Position numbers and translations under genes: made by a program. Source: Paracoccaceae bacterium (lineage in GTDB: Bacteria; Pseudomonadota; Alphaproteobacteria; Rhodobacterales; Rhodobacteraceae). Taken from it: a DNA stretch of 64,000 nucleotides. Positions 52,305 to 61,928 of this stretch are shown here, one piece after another. The notes beneath the pieces are model-generated. The model was given only the letters and a program-made list of their open reading frames with translations, was not told where the DNA came from and did not search any database. The first letter of the stretch is position 1. Each line of letters starts with the position of its first letter. The stretch is from contig WGNF01000003.1 of assembly GCA_016124615.1 (NCBI GenBank), positions 248,001 through 312,000 of the forward strand, given 5' to 3'.

Positions 52305-53966
52305 GTGGGCAGGGGAGTGATCTCTGGGGGCGTCGCGGGCCTTCTGACCTCGGTCGTGGCTTTCTCGCTGGTCTCTGTGCTGTTTCCACCGCCGGGTGTG
52401 CGGCTGGCTCCGGCCGTCACCACGGCGCCCGGTGCGCCGGGGGCGGTGACGGCAACCGGCGCCGCGCCGGTGGCGCCTGCCGCGCCCGCCGATGCCAGCC
52501 CGGCCAATGGCCCGGCCCCCGTGGTTGCCACGCCCGAAGCCAGCGCGCCCCAGCCGGGGGCAGAGGCCACGCCCGCCGCGCTGGCGGTTCCGGCGGCCCC
52601 CGCGGCCGGTGCGGCGCCCGACGTTTCGGCTGCCGCGGTGCCATCGCTGGCCGATCTTGGCGCGACGCCGCCGCCGGGCGGGGCCTCGCCGCCCGCGCTG
52701 ACCGCGCCCGAGGCCCGCGCGGCGCTGCCGGGCACGCCCTCGGCCCCGGCGACGCTGGCGACCCCGCCCGCCCCGGCGCCCGACGCCCCCGCCGCGCCGA
52801 CGGGCGAGGCGGCACCGATGCTGGCGCCGCAGGGTGCGGGCCTTGCCCCGGCCGCCCCGGCGCCGGGCATGGTGGCGGCGCCGCAACCCGACGCCGTCGG
52901 GGCCGAGGACAAGGGCGCGCCGCAGCCCGCCGCCGGGGCGATGCCGTCGCCCCCCGGTGCTGCCGTCGCCGAGGCCGCGCCGCCCGCGCTGGCGCCGATG
53001 CCCGCCGCCCCGCAGACCGGGACCACGCCGGATCAGCCCTTGCCCGGCCCGGCACCCGAGGCCGCGCCCGAAACGATCGTCGCCGCTTTGCCGCCCGCGC
53101 CGCCGCTGCCCGAGGCCGCAGCCGCCGTGCCGAAGACGGTGGAACTGCTCGACCCGTCGCATCCGCAGATCATCGGGCTGAAGCCGGTGCCGGGGGTGAA
53201 GGTGAACCGGCTGCCGCAGGTCGGCGGCGCAGCGCCTGCCGAAACCCTGCCGGGCGCCGTCGCCACCCCGCTGACCGACAATGCCGCGCCGGTGCCGCAG
53301 GTCGATCCGCCGGTGCGCCGCTATGCCGTGGCGGCCGAGAACCCCGAGGCCAAGCCCGCGCTGGCGGTGATCCTGATCGACGACGGTTCGGCCAGCGATG
53401 ACCGCCGCGCGCTGGCATCGAGCGTGCTGCCGGTCAGCTTTGCCGTCGATCCCACGGCACAGACGGCCGAGGATGCCGCCCGCACCTACCGCGATGGCGG
53501 GCATGAGGTGCTGGTGCTGGCGACCGCGATCCCGAAACTCTCGACGCCCTCGGATCTGGCGCAGACCTTCGCCGCCTATTTCCGCACCGCGCCCGAGGCG
53601 GTGGGGGTGATCGACCTTGCCGGTGGCGGGTTTCAGGACAACCGCATGATGGCGCAGCGGGTGGTGGGGATCCTCTCGGATGGCGGCTATGGCATGGTGA
53701 CCTATCAGCGCGGGCTGAACGCCGCGGCGCAGCTTGCGGGCACCAACCACGTGCCCGCCACGCAGGTCTTTGCCACGCTGGAGGGCACGCCCGAGGCGAT
53801 GACCCGCGCGCTGGACCGGGCGGCCTTCGACGCGGCGCAGCAGGGCGGCGCCACCGTGGTGGCCACGGCCTCGGCCGATACGCTGGCGCTGCTGGCGGAA
53901 TGGCTGAAGGGGCCGCGCGGGGGGCAGGTGGCGCTGGTGCCGGTGACGGCGGTGATGGGGAACTGA
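52305..53966 (+). CDS. Pro/Ala-rich membrane protein with divergent polysaccharide deacetylase domain (YibQ-like)
   Basis: 553 residues. A single N-terminal membrane helix (about 10-28) is followed by a very long low-complexity Ala/Pro linker (about 35-310) and a C-terminal divergent polysaccharide deacetylase family 2 domain (from about 350: ALAVILIDDGSASDD, then GGHEVLVLATAIP). The domain is thought to act on cell-wall or surface polymers, but activity is not demonstrated. The GTG at 52305 has GGGGAGG six bases upstream. The gene is inserted on the opposite strand between trpE and trpG. Confidence 0.82.
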   Translation: MGRGVISGGVAGLLTSVVAFSLVSVLFPPPGVRLAPAVTTAPGAPGAVTATGAAPVAPAAPADASPANGPAPVVATPEASAPQPGAEATPAALAVPAAPAAGAAPDVSAAAVPSLADLGATPPPGGASPPALTAPEARAALPGTPSAPATLATPPAPAPDAPAAPTGEAAPMLAPQGAGLAPAAPAPGMVAAPQPDAVGAEDKGAPQPAAGAMPSPPGAAVAEAAPPALAPMPAAPQTGTTPDQPLPGPAPEAAPETIVAALPPAPPLPEAAAAVPKTVELLDPSHPQIIGLKPVPGVKVNRLPQVGGAAPAETLPGAVATPLTDNAAPVPQVDPPVRRYAVAAENPEAKPALAVILIDDGSASDDRRALASSVLPVSFAVDPTAQTAEDAARTYRDGGHEVLVLATAIPKLSTPSDLAQTFAAYFRTAPEAVGVIDLAGGGFQDNRMMAQRVVGILSDGGYGMVTYQRGLNAAAQLAGTNHVPATQVFATLEGTPEAMTRALDRAAFDAAQQGGATVVATASADTLALLAEWLKGPRGGQVALVPVTAVMGN

Positions 53967-53972
53967 CCCCGG

Positions 53973-55484
53973 TCAGCCGTTGCCGCGGCTGACGAACATC
54001 CCGGCATCCTCGGCGGCGCGGCGGATGGCGCGCGATTTGTTCACGGTCTCCTGCCATTCGGCCTCGGGGTTGCTGTCATAGACGACGCCGCCCCCGGCCT
54101 GAATGTAGAGCTTTTCATCCTTCAGCACGGCGGTGCGCAGGGCGATGCACATATCCATCTCGCCGTTCGCGGCGAAATAGCCGACGCCGCCGCCATAGAC
54201 GCCGCGCTTTTCCGGCTCCAGCTCGTCGATGATCTGCATCGCGCGCACCTTGGGCGCGCCGGAAACGGTGCCAGCGGGCATCCCGGCCAGCAGCGCCGAC
54301 AGCGCATCCTGCCCCTCGGCGATCTGGCCGACGACGTTCGACACGATGTGCATGACGTGGCTGTAGCGCTCCACGATGAACTTCTCGGTCGGGTGGACGC
54401 TGCCTACCTTGGCGACCCGGCCCACGTCGTTGCGGCCCAGATCCAGCAGCATCAGGTGTTCGGCGCGTTCCTTGGGGTCGGCCAGCAGGTCGGCCTCCAG
54501 CGCGCGATCCTCTTCGGGGGTGGCGCCGCGGGGGCGGGTTCCGGCGATCGGGCGCACCGTCACCTCGCCATCGCGCAGTCGCACGAGAATCTCGGGGCTG
54601 GCGCCGATCACCTGGAACGGGCCGAAGTTGAAGAAGAACATGAAGGGCGAGGGGTTGGTGCGGCGCAGGCTGCGGTACAGCGCGAAGGGCGGCAGCGCGA
54701 AATCCTGGCTCCACCGCTGCGAGGGCACGACCTGAAAGATGTCGCCCGCGCGGATGTAATCCTTCGCCACCTCGACCGCCGCCATGTATTCGGCCTTGGT
54801 GAAGTTCGAGGCGGGCGCCCCGACCGGTGCCGCCTGGCCCAGATTGCGCGTTTCCGATGCCGCCGCGCGTTCCAGATCGCGGACCGCATCCATCACCCGT
54901 TCGGCCGCCTGCGCATAGGCCGCCCGCGCCGACAGGCCAGAGGCGACCCAGGCTGGCGAAACCACCGTCACCTCGCCCTTCACGCCATCCAGCACCGCGA
55001 TGACCGAGGGGCGCAGCATCACCGCATCGGGCAGGCCCAGCGGGTCGGGGTTCACGTGCGGCAGGTGTTCGACCAGCCGGATCATGTCATAGCCGAGGTA
55101 GCCGAACAGCCCGGCCGCGATGGCGGGCAGGTCGTCCGGCATCTCGATCCGGCTTTCCGCCAGCAGGGCGCGCAGCGTATCCAGCGGGTGGCCGGGCAGG
55201 GTTTCAAACCGGTCGGCGTCGAACCGGGCCTGCCGGTTGATGCGGCTGTCGGTGCCGTGGCAATCCCAGATCAGGTCGGGCTTCATCCCCACCACCGAAT
55301 AGCGCCCGCGCACCTCGCCGCCGGTGACGCTTTCCAGCATGAAGCTGTCCTTGCGCGCCTCGGCCAGTTTCAGCATCAGGCTGACCGGCGTATCCAGATC
55401 GGCGGCCAGCCGGGTGTAGACGACCTGATTGCGCCCGGCGGCCCAACCCGCCTCGAACGTGTCATATGCGGGGATCAGCGGCAC
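53973..55484 (-). CDS. trpE: Anthranilate synthase component I TrpE
   Basis: Makes anthranilate from chorismate with TrpG. The 503-residue protein has the conserved chorismate-binding segments PSPFMFFFNFG, PIAGTRPRGATPEED, LLMLDLGRNDVGRV-type (here MLLDLGRNDVGRVAKVG), PAGTVSGAPKVRAM and GVYGGGVGY. There is no ATG near the conserved N-terminus; GTG at 55484, seven bases after GAAGGG, is the start and gives the expected length. It follows ppiD by 16 bases. Confidence 0.95.
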   Translation of the reverse strand: MPLIPAYDTFEAGWAAGRNQVVYTRLAADLDTPVSLMLKLAEARKDSFMLESVTGGEVRGRYSVVGMKPDLIWDCHGTDSRINRQARFDADRFETLPGHPLDTLRALLAESRIEMPDDLPAIAAGLFGYLGYDMIRLVEHLPHVNPDPLGLPDAVMLRPSVIAVLDGVKGEVTVVSPAWVASGLSARAAYAQAAERVMDAVRDLERAAASETRNLGQAAPVGAPASNFTKAEYMAAVEVAKDYIRAGDIFQVVPSQRWSQDFALPPFALYRSLRRTNPSPFMFFFNFGPFQVIGASPEILVRLRDGEVTVRPIAGTRPRGATPEEDRALEADLLADPKERAEHLMLLDLGRNDVGRVAKVGSVHPTEKFIVERYSHVMHIVSNVVGQIAEGQDALSALLAGMPAGTVSGAPKVRAMQIIDELEPEKRGVYGGGVGYFAANGEMDMCIALRTAVLKDEKLYIQAGGGVVYDSNPEAEWQETVNKSRAIRRAAEDAGMFVSRGNG

Positions 55485-55500
55485 GGCAAAGCCCTTCGGG

Positions 55501-57345
55501 TCAGTGGAACTGCGCGTTGACGGCGGCGACCGCCATCTTGTCGATCGACACCTTGGTATCGGCCACCAGCGCGGTGGCAAACATGTCAAAGCTGTCCTGC
55601 GTGATGCCCTGCGTCACGTCGCCCGCGAACTGCTGGCGCATCTTCACCACGTCGGGGTCGTCGGCCTTCGGCGCGGCGATGCTGTCAAGCCGGTAGACAT
55701 AGCCCGCGTCGCCCTCTTGCATCGAGCCCAGATCGCCGCTGGCCGCCAGCTTGAAGACGGCGGGCACAAGGCCCTGCGGCGTACCCTCGATCACGTCCTG
55801 GCGCGTCATCGGCGCCTCGGTTTCCGGGCTGCCAAAGCTGGCGATGTCGGCGCCGCCCTTGACCGCCGCGGCGATCTCGGTGGCGCGGGCGACCAGCGCC
55901 TTGGCGGTGGCCTCGGCGGTCCAGCCCGCCTTCACCTTGTCGGCGACCTTGTCATAGGGGATCAGCGCGGCCGGGCGGATCTTGTCAAGCCGAAGCGCGG
56001 CGATGCCGCCGTCCTTCAGCTGGATCAGCTGCGGAAAGTCGCCGTCTTTCGCCGCGGCGGCGGCATCGCGGAAGGCCGGGTAGGCGGCCATGCCCGCGCT
56101 GTCGCCGGGGGTGAAATCCAGCTGGCCGATCTGCATGTCGGTTTCCTTGGCAAGGTCTTCCAGCGTCGCGCCACCGGCCAGCTTGTCGTTGATCGCCTCG
56201 ACCTGATCCGAGATCATTTGCCGGGCCTTTTCGTCCTTCAGGCCCTGCGCCAGCTGGTCCTTGGCCTGATCGAAGCCTGTCGTCTGCGCCGCGATGATGC
56301 CGTTCATGCGGAAGAGTGCAGGCCCGAGCGCGGAATTCACCGGCCCGGTCACCCCCGGCGCGGTCAGCGCAAAGACGGCGGCGCCCGCGTCCTTGCTCAG
56401 CCCGTCCTGCGTGACGTCGCCCATGTCGACATCGTTCATCTGCAGGCCGCGATCGGCCACCAGTTGCTCGAACGTCTTGGTGCCGGCGTCAAGCGCGGCC
56501 TTGGCGGCCTGCGCGTCGGCCTCGGTCGGGTAGACCAGCCGTTCCACCAGCCGCTTTTCCGGCGTGACGAACTGCGATTTCTTTTCGGCGTAAAGGTCTT
56601 GCAGCGTTTTGTCGTCGATGGTGACCTTGGCGGCCTCCATCTCGGGCGTCAGTGCGGCATAGGTGATGATCTTGGCGTCGGGGGCGGTAAAATCGGCCTT
56701 GTGCGCGTCGTAATAGGCCTGCAACTCCGCGTCGGTGGGTGCCGCGACGGGCGTCGGCAAGTCGGCCGCGCCGATCTTCAGCAGGGTGAAGCCGCGCCGC
56801 TCGCCCGCATAGGCCACCAGCGTGTCGACAAACACCTTCGGCGCCGGAACCGCGCCGGTCAGCGCCTGCTGCAACAGCGTGCGGGTCTGTTCGATGCGCA
56901 TCTTCGCCTCGAAGCCCGGCACGGTCAGGCCGTTCTGGCGCAGGGTAAAGGCGTAGGTGTCCTTGCTGAACTTGCCGTCGGGGCCCTTGAAGGCGGGCAT
57001 CGCCTCGATGGCGGCGCGCAACGCGGCATTGCCGACCGAGATGCCGAGGCGGTCATCTTCGCTGTCCAGCGCGGCGGTGGTGATCAGCCGCTGGCGCACG
57101 CTGGCATCCATGCCGATCTGCAACGCCTGTTCGGCGGTGAAGGTCTGGCCCAACTGGGCGCGGTAGCTGTCCAGTTCCTGCTGCAGGGCGCGCAGATAGT
57201 CGCTGTTGCTGACCTCCTGATCGCCGACCGTGCCGATCGAGGTCACGCTGCCGCCGAAGTTGGTCACCCCGTAGCCGCCGAGGCCGAAGACCACCGCGGC
57301 CAGCATTACCCAGGCCATGACCTTCATGCCGCCTTCGCTTCTCAT
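55501..57345 (-). CDS. ppiD: Peptidyl-prolyl isomerase PpiD/SurA-like periplasmic chaperone
   Basis: Membrane-anchored periplasmic folding factor, 614 residues. An N-terminal membrane helix (about 8-27) is followed by a SurA-N-like helical region with IGTVGDQEVSNSDYLRALQQEL, a parvulin-like middle domain and a C-terminal region. Parvulin residues are weakly conserved, as is common in PpiD, so chaperone rather than isomerase activity is likely. First gene of the run with trpE; this linkage is frequent in the Rhodobacter group. Confidence 0.9.
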   Translation of the reverse strand: MRSEGGMKVMAWVMLAAVVFGLGGYGVTNFGGSVTSIGTVGDQEVSNSDYLRALQQELDSYRAQLGQTFTAEQALQIGMDASVRQRLITTAALDSEDDRLGISVGNAALRAAIEAMPAFKGPDGKFSKDTYAFTLRQNGLTVPGFEAKMRIEQTRTLLQQALTGAVPAPKVFVDTLVAYAGERRGFTLLKIGAADLPTPVAAPTDAELQAYYDAHKADFTAPDAKIITYAALTPEMEAAKVTIDDKTLQDLYAEKKSQFVTPEKRLVERLVYPTEADAQAAKAALDAGTKTFEQLVADRGLQMNDVDMGDVTQDGLSKDAGAAVFALTAPGVTGPVNSALGPALFRMNGIIAAQTTGFDQAKDQLAQGLKDEKARQMISDQVEAINDKLAGGATLEDLAKETDMQIGQLDFTPGDSAGMAAYPAFRDAAAAAKDGDFPQLIQLKDGGIAALRLDKIRPAALIPYDKVADKVKAGWTAEATAKALVARATEIAAAVKGGADIASFGSPETEAPMTRQDVIEGTPQGLVPAVFKLAASGDLGSMQEGDAGYVYRLDSIAAPKADDPDVVKMRQQFAGDVTQGITQDSFDMFATALVADTKVSIDKMAVAAVNAQFH

Positions 57346-57411
57346 CCTGTTCTCCGCCCTACGCCGTCTGCGGCTGCGTGTGTAAGGTGTCCGGCCGGGG
57401 CGGGCAAGTCG

Positions 57412-58590
57412 TCAGATCGTGAAGCCGCAAAGCCGGTCGAAGAGCTCGCCGATGCCGGCGCGGTCGATATTGGCGAAGGCGATGCGCAGCTGGCGCGCGC
57501 CAGCTGCCGCGCCTTCGGGCTGGAACATGGTGCCGGGCAACATCAGCACGCCCGCATCGGGCACCAGCCGCCTGGCCAGTTCGTCCGAGGCCAGCGCGAA
57601 CGGATGCTCGACATAGGCGAAATAGGCGCCGCAGCCCAACAGCCGCCAGTCGGGCAGGCGGGGGAAGCCCTCGACGATGGCGGCGCGGCGGTCCAGGATC
57701 TCGGCCCGCTCGCCCGCCAGCCACTGGCCCAGGTTCTGCATCCCCCACAGCGCCGCGCGCTGGCCCAGCTGGTTGGGGCAGATCGCGACGGTGTCGAGGA
57801 ACTTCTCCACCTCGGCCAGCCGCGCCACGCTGGCCACCGCGGCGCCGACGCGGTGCCCGGTCAGCCGGTAGGCTTTCGAGAACGAGTAAAGGTGGATCAG
57901 CGTGTCATCCCAGTCCGGATCGGCGAACAGGTCGTGCGGGCGCCCGCTGCGGCTGTCGAAATCGCGGTAGGTTTCATCCACGATCAGCGCCAGTCCGCGC
58001 GCCCGGCAGAGATCGTAGAACGCCCGCAGCACCTCGGCCGGGTATTCCACGCCGCCGGGGTTGTTGGGGCTGACCAGCACGATCGCCCGCGTCGCCGGGC
58101 CGATCAGCGCCGCGGCGGCCTCGGGGTCGGGGATCAGGCTTTCGCCGGTCGGCAGCGGCACCGCCGCGACCCCCGCCATGTCCAGCCACATCTTGTGATT
58201 GAAGTACCACGGCGTCGGCAGGATCACCGCGTCGCCTTCGCCCGCCAGCGTCGCCATGATCGCGCAGAACGCCTGATTGCAGCCCTGCGTGATGGCAACC
58301 TGATCTGCCGCGATTTCGCCGCCATAGGCCGCCGACCACTGGCCGGCCAGTTCGGCGCGCAATTCCGGCAGCCCCAGCACCGGGCCATAAAGATGCGCCG
58401 CGTCGTCGTGCAGCGCGGCCTCGGCGATCGCCTGCCGCAGCGGCAGCGGCGGCGCCTGCACCGGCGCGGCCTGGCTGACGTTGATCAGCGGCCGGTCGGC
58501 GGGAAAGACGACCCCGTCAAGCCAGCGCCGCGCCTCCATCACCGGCGGCGGGAAGGTGGCGGCCATGCGGGGGTTCAGCGGACGGATCAT
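57412..58590 (-). CDS. PLP-dependent class I/II aminotransferase
   Basis: 392 residues of the aspartate aminotransferase fold. Visible motifs are YGPVLGLPELRAELA near the N-terminus, SPNNPGGVEYP, DETYRDFDSRSG and the PLP Lys in SFSKAYRLTGHRVG, plus a late substrate Arg in RQLRIAFAN. The specific amino donor is not evident. Transcribed toward ppiD with a gap of 66 bases. Confidence 0.9.
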   Translation of the reverse strand: MIRPLNPRMAATFPPPVMEARRWLDGVVFPADRPLINVSQAAPVQAPPLPLRQAIAEAALHDDAAHLYGPVLGLPELRAELAGQWSAAYGGEIAADQVAITQGCNQAFCAIMATLAGEGDAVILPTPWYFNHKMWLDMAGVAAVPLPTGESLIPDPEAAAALIGPATRAIVLVSPNNPGGVEYPAEVLRAFYDLCRARGLALIVDETYRDFDSRSGRPHDLFADPDWDDTLIHLYSFSKAYRLTGHRVGAAVASVARLAEVEKFLDTVAICPNQLGQRAALWGMQNLGQWLAGERAEILDRRAAIVEGFPRLPDWRLLGCGAYFAYVEHPFALASDELARRLVPDAGVLMLPGTMFQPEGAAAGARQLRIAFANIDRAGIGELFDRLCGFTI

Positions 58591-58659
58591 CGGGGCCTCG
58601 CGGTTAATCTCGCGGCGAAGCTAGCAGCGCCCTCCGGCGGCGGAAAGAGCCCGCGCCCC

Positions 58660-58678
58660 ATTTCTTGCTGGCAGAAAT
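58660..58678 (-). terminator. Small hairpin ATTTCT/AGAAAT at the end of the DUF2127 gene
   Basis: ATTTCT (58660-58665) and AGAAAT (58673-58678) enclose TGCTGGC directly after the DUF2127 stop codon on the minus strand. A 6-bp AT-rich stem is weak, but this kind of short element appears in gaps of Rhodobacter-group genomes; only one copy was seen here. Confidence 0.35.
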
Positions 58679-58680
58679 AC

Positions 58681-59175
58681 TCAGCCGCGCCGCGCCCGCT
58701 GCAACTGGCGATACTCGCGCCAGACCAGCGAGATCACCACCACGTCAAAGGCCGACAGCGCGATCATCACCAGCGAATGCGACAGCGTATAGCGGTACAT
58801 CTGGTAGCCGACGAACCCCGCCAGCACGATCATCGAGGCCGGATGCGCCCAGCGTTTCTTCGCCAGCAGCGCGATCACGACGCCAAGGTTCAGCACGCCA
58901 TGCCCGAACAGGTAGATCGACCAGAACATGTCGCTGCCGACCGACAGATCATGCGCGGTCGCCATCAGCCAGTCGGCCATCGGGTCCGCCGCGCGCCGTT
59001 CCAGCAGATGCCCGGTGAAATGGGCCAGCGGCTCCAGCCACCCGGCCCAGATCGCGATCTGCAGCACGGTGGCGAAGAACAGCTGCCCGGCCCCGATCAG
59101 CCCCTGCACCGTCAGCCCGACCAGATAGGAGTCGTGCAACAGCCGCGATCGCCGGCTTTCGGGCGGGGGTGTCAT
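58681..59175 (-). CDS. DUF2127-like integral membrane protein
   Basis: 164 residues with four membrane helices and the pattern FGHGVLNLGVVIALLAKKRWAHP, which resembles DUF2127 proteins of unknown function. Basic residues at both ends place them in the cytoplasm. It lies 10 bases after gpt in the same direction and may be the last gene of fabI-gpt. Confidence 0.72.
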   Translation of the reverse strand: MTPPPESRRSRLLHDSYLVGLTVQGLIGAGQLFFATVLQIAIWAGWLEPLAHFTGHLLERRAADPMADWLMATAHDLSVGSDMFWSIYLFGHGVLNLGVVIALLAKKRWAHPASMIVLAGFVGYQMYRYTLSHSLVMIALSAFDVVVISLVWREYRQLQRARRG

Positions 59176-59185
59176 GGCGGCTGCC

Positions 59186-59692
59186 TCAGTCCTTGCCGCG
59201 GTAGGGTTCCACGTATTGCAGCGCCATGTCCCACGGGAAGAAGATCCACGTGTCCTGGCTGACTTCGGTGATGTAGGTATCCACCATCGGCCGACCCGAG
59301 GGCTTGGCGTAAACGGTGGCGAAATGCGCCTTGGGATAGAGCGCGCGCACCAGCTCCAGCGTCTTGCCGGTATCCACCAGATCGTCGACCACCAGAACGC
59401 CGGTGCCGTCGGTTCCCATGATCTCGGGTTGCGGCGCCTTGATGATGCGGGGCTGGGTCTGGTGCTGGTGGTCGTAGGACTTGACCGAAATCGTGTCGAC
59501 GGTGCGGATGTCCAGCTCGCGCGCCACGATCATCGCCGGGGCCATGCCGCCGCGGGTGATCGCCACAACCGCCCGCCAGGCGCCATCATCGGGGCCGTGC
59601 CGGTCCAGCCGCCAGGCCAGGGCGCGGCTGTCACGGTGGATCTGGTCCCAGCTGACGTGGAAACCCTTCTCATGCGGCAGGCGGTCGGTCAT
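59186..59692 (-). CDS. gpt: Xanthine(-guanine) phosphoribosyltransferase
   Basis: Purine salvage enzyme of 168 residues. The PRPP-binding loop is [13 protein letters not shown] (about 98-110), preceded by [13 protein letters not shown]. Length and sequence fit Gpt of the Enterobacteria type. The start at 59692 overlaps the fabI stop by ATGA; a long upstream extension would lie inside fabI and is rejected. Confidence 0.93.
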   Translation of the reverse strand: MTDRLPHEKGFHVSWDQIHRDSRALAWRLDRHGPDDGAWRAVVAITRGGMAPAMIVARELDIRTVDTISVKSYDHQHQTQPRIIKAPQPEIMGTDGTGVLVVDDLVDTGKTLELVRALYPKAHFATVYAKPSGRPMVDTYITEVSQDTWIFFPWDMALQYVEPYRGKD

Positions 59693-60531
59693 TGCCCCTC
59701 TCCCTTGCCGTTTCCATTGCGGCCGGTGACGGCGTCGATGTCGGGCGCATCGACCGCCTTCATGCCGACAACGTGATAGCCCGCGTCGACGTGGTGGACC
59801 TCGCCGGTGACGGCCGAGCCCAGATCGGACAGCAGGTAAAGCGCGGATTTTCCGACCTCTTCCTGCGTCACGGTGCGGCGCAGCGGCGAGTTCAGCTCGT
59901 TCCACTTCAGGATGTAGCGGAAATCGCCGATGCCCGAGGCCGCCAGCGTCTTGATCGTGCCGGCGGAAATCGCGTTGACGCGGATGCCGTCCTTGCCGAG
60001 GTCTTCGGCAAGGTAGCGCACCGACGCCTCCAGCGCGGCCTTGGCGACGCCCATCACGTTGTAGTGCGGCATCACCTTTTCGGCGCCGTAGTAGGTCAGC
60101 GTCAGCAGGCTGCCGCCCTCGGTCATCAGGGCCGCGGCGCGCTGGCAGATGGCGGTGAAGGAATAGACCGACACATCCATCGTCATGCGGAAATTCTGTG
60201 GCGTGGTATCGACATAGCGGCCGCGCAACTCGTTCTTGTCGCTGAAGCCGATGGCGTGCACGACGAAATCGAGCTGCCCCCAGACCTCTTTGATATGCGC
60301 GAACAGTGCGTCGAGCGAGGCTTCGTCAGCGACGTCGCACTCGATCATCTCGGTCGCGCCGATCTGTGCCAGCAGCGGTTCGACGCGCTTCTTGAAGGGC
60401 TCGCCCTGATAGGAAAAGGCCAGTTCTGCACCGGCTTCGGCGCAGGCGCGGGCGATGCCCCAGGCAATGGATTTGTCGTTGGCAAGGCCCATGATCAGGC
60501 CGCGTTTGCCGTCCATCAATCGTGTTGACAT
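59689..60531 (-). CDS. fabI: Enoyl-[acyl-carrier-protein] reductase (NADH) FabI
   Basis: Last reduction step of fatty acid elongation and target of triclosan-type inhibitors. The 280-residue short-chain dehydrogenase has the N-terminal nucleotide site [19 protein letters not shown], the FabI catalytic Tyr/Lys arrangement [21 protein letters not shown] and [19 protein letters not shown] lies five bases before the ATG. Divergent from pdxH. Confidence 0.96.
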   Translation of the reverse strand: MSTRLMDGKRGLIMGLANDKSIAWGIARACAEAGAELAFSYQGEPFKKRVEPLLAQIGATEMIECDVADEASLDALFAHIKEVWGQLDFVVHAIGFSDKNELRGRYVDTTPQNFRMTMDVSVYSFTAICQRAAALMTEGGSLLTLTYYGAEKVMPHYNVMGVAKAALEASVRYLAEDLGKDGIRVNAISAGTIKTLAASGIGDFRYILKWNELNSPLRRTVTQEEVGKSALYLLSDLGSAVTGEVHHVDAGYHVVGMKAVDAPDIDAVTGRNGNGKGEGQ

Positions 60532-60667
60532 GGGTATTCCTCGCCCGCCTTCTCATCGATGAGCTTCCGTGTAGGCGATGATGCACGGCGCATCAAGGGT
60601 GGCCGATGGCTTGCGCCCGGCCACGAAACGCGCAATTCCAGCGCTGCAAGCAAAAGGAGCGTGTCGG

Positions 60668-61273
60668 ATGGCCGACAGAAGTGGTATTTTCGCAGGTAAC
60701 GACCCGTTCGCGATCGCCGCCGCCTGGCTGGCCGAGGCCGAGCCGGTCGAGCCGAACGACGCGAACGCCATCGCGCTGGCGACGGTCGACGCGGCGGGGT
60801 TGCCGAACGTGCGGATGGTGCTGTTGAAAGAGATCGAGCCCGATGCCTTCGTGTTCTACACCAACTACGGCAGCGCCAAGGCGCGCGAGATCGAGGGCGC
60901 GGGCAAGGCCGCCTTTGTGCTGCACTGGAAATCGCTGCGCCGCCAGATCCGGGTGCGCGGCATGACCGAGCGCGAGGACGGGCCGCAGGCTGATGCCTAC
61001 TATGCCTCGCGCTCGATGCGCAGTCGGCTGGGGGCCTGGGCCTCGGCGCAATCGCAGCCGCTGGCCTCGCGCACGGCGCTGATGGCCGAGGTTGCGAAGG
61101 TCACCGCGGCGAAAGGGACGAACCCGCCGCGGCCGCCATTCTGGGGCGGATTCCGGCTTCGTCCGCTGGAGATCGAGTTCTGGGCCGATGGAGCCTTCCG
61201 GTTGCATGACCGGTTCCAGTGGCGCCGGGAAACAATGGATGCGACTTGGGAAATTCGTCGCCTCAACCCCTGA
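60668..61273 (+). CDS. pdxH: Pyridoxamine 5'-phosphate oxidase
   Basis: FMN-dependent enzyme that makes pyridoxal 5'-phosphate, 201 residues. Family segments include [62 protein letters not shown] and the C-terminal [16 protein letters not shown] with WEIRRLNP. An AAAGGAG site nine bases upstream fixes the ATG at 60668. Divergent from fabI. Confidence 0.95.
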   Translation: MADRSGIFAGNDPFAIAAAWLAEAEPVEPNDANAIALATVDAAGLPNVRMVLLKEIEPDAFVFYTNYGSAKAREIEGAGKAAFVLHWKSLRRQIRVRGMTEREDGPQADAYYASRSMRSRLGAWASAQSQPLASRTALMAEVAKVTAAKGTNPPRPPFWGGFRLRPLEIEFWADGAFRLHDRFQWRRETMDATWEIRRLNP

Positions 61274-61391
61274 ATTTCGCGCTTCGTGAAATGCAGCGCG
61301 CGTTCACGGTTACCGATTTGGGCTTGAAATTCCCCGGCTGATAGCAGCAAGTCTGCACGTGCAAATGTCGTTTGGGGAAGCGAATGCTGCG

Positions 61392-61928
61392 ATGAGTGAG
61401 GAAGACAAAACCACGCACATAGTGCATGGGCGCGTGAAATGGTTCGATGTTACCAAAGGGTTCGGCTTCATCGTCGCCGACGACGGCGGCTCTGATATCC
61501 TGTTGCACGCCAACGTTCTGCGCAATTACGGGCAGGGCTCGGTGGCGGATGGCGCGGTGATCACGGTCAGCGTCCAGCAGACCCAACGCGGGGCCCAGGC
61601 GGTCGAGGTGATCTCGATCGCGCCGCCGGAAGGGGTGACGCTGACGATGCCGGACGATCACGGCGAAAATCAGCCGCCCGATCCCAGCACGCAGCCGCTG
61701 CAACCGGCGCGGGTGAAGTGGTTCGACAAGGTCAAGGGCTTCGGCTTTGCCAATGTGTTCGGCGCTTCGGAGGATGTGTTCATCCATATCGAGGTGCTGC
61801 GCATGTCGGGTTTTGCCGACCTGCAACCGGGCGAGGCGGTCTGCCTGCGCATCGTCGAGGGCAAGCGCGGCAAGATGGCGACCCAGGTCGCGTCATGGGA
61901 AGCGGCCGCGCGGGAGCGGGCGGGGTGA
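61392..61928 (+). CDS. Two-domain cold-shock protein
   Basis: 178 residues with two cold-shock domains. The first (about 8-75) has GRVKWFDVTKGFGFIVAD and ILLHANVL; the second (about 104-170) has ARVKWFDKVKGFGFANVF and VFIHIEVL. Both keep the KGFGF RNP1 core; RNP2 is partly altered (ILLH and VFIH). A linker rich in Pro/Gln joins them. Probably binds single-stranded RNA or DNA. The start is uncertain: ATG at 61392 (GGGGAAG 12 bases upstream), with ATG 61365 or GTG 61359 also in frame. Confidence 0.88.
   Translation: MSEEDKTTHIVHGRVKWFDVTKGFGFIVADDGGSDILLHANVLRNYGQGSVADGAVITVSVQQTQRGAQAVEVISIAPPEGVTLTMPDDHGENQPPDPSTQPLQPARVKWFDKVKGFGFANVFGASEDVFIHIEVLRMSGFADLQPGEAVCLRIVEGKRGKMATQVASWEAAARERAG

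Noticed and set aside
55429-59262. 1277-codon open frame on the plus strand opposite trpE-ppiD-aminotransferase
   Set aside because: Spans three clear genes and their gaps on the other strand; composition is that of a shadow frame.
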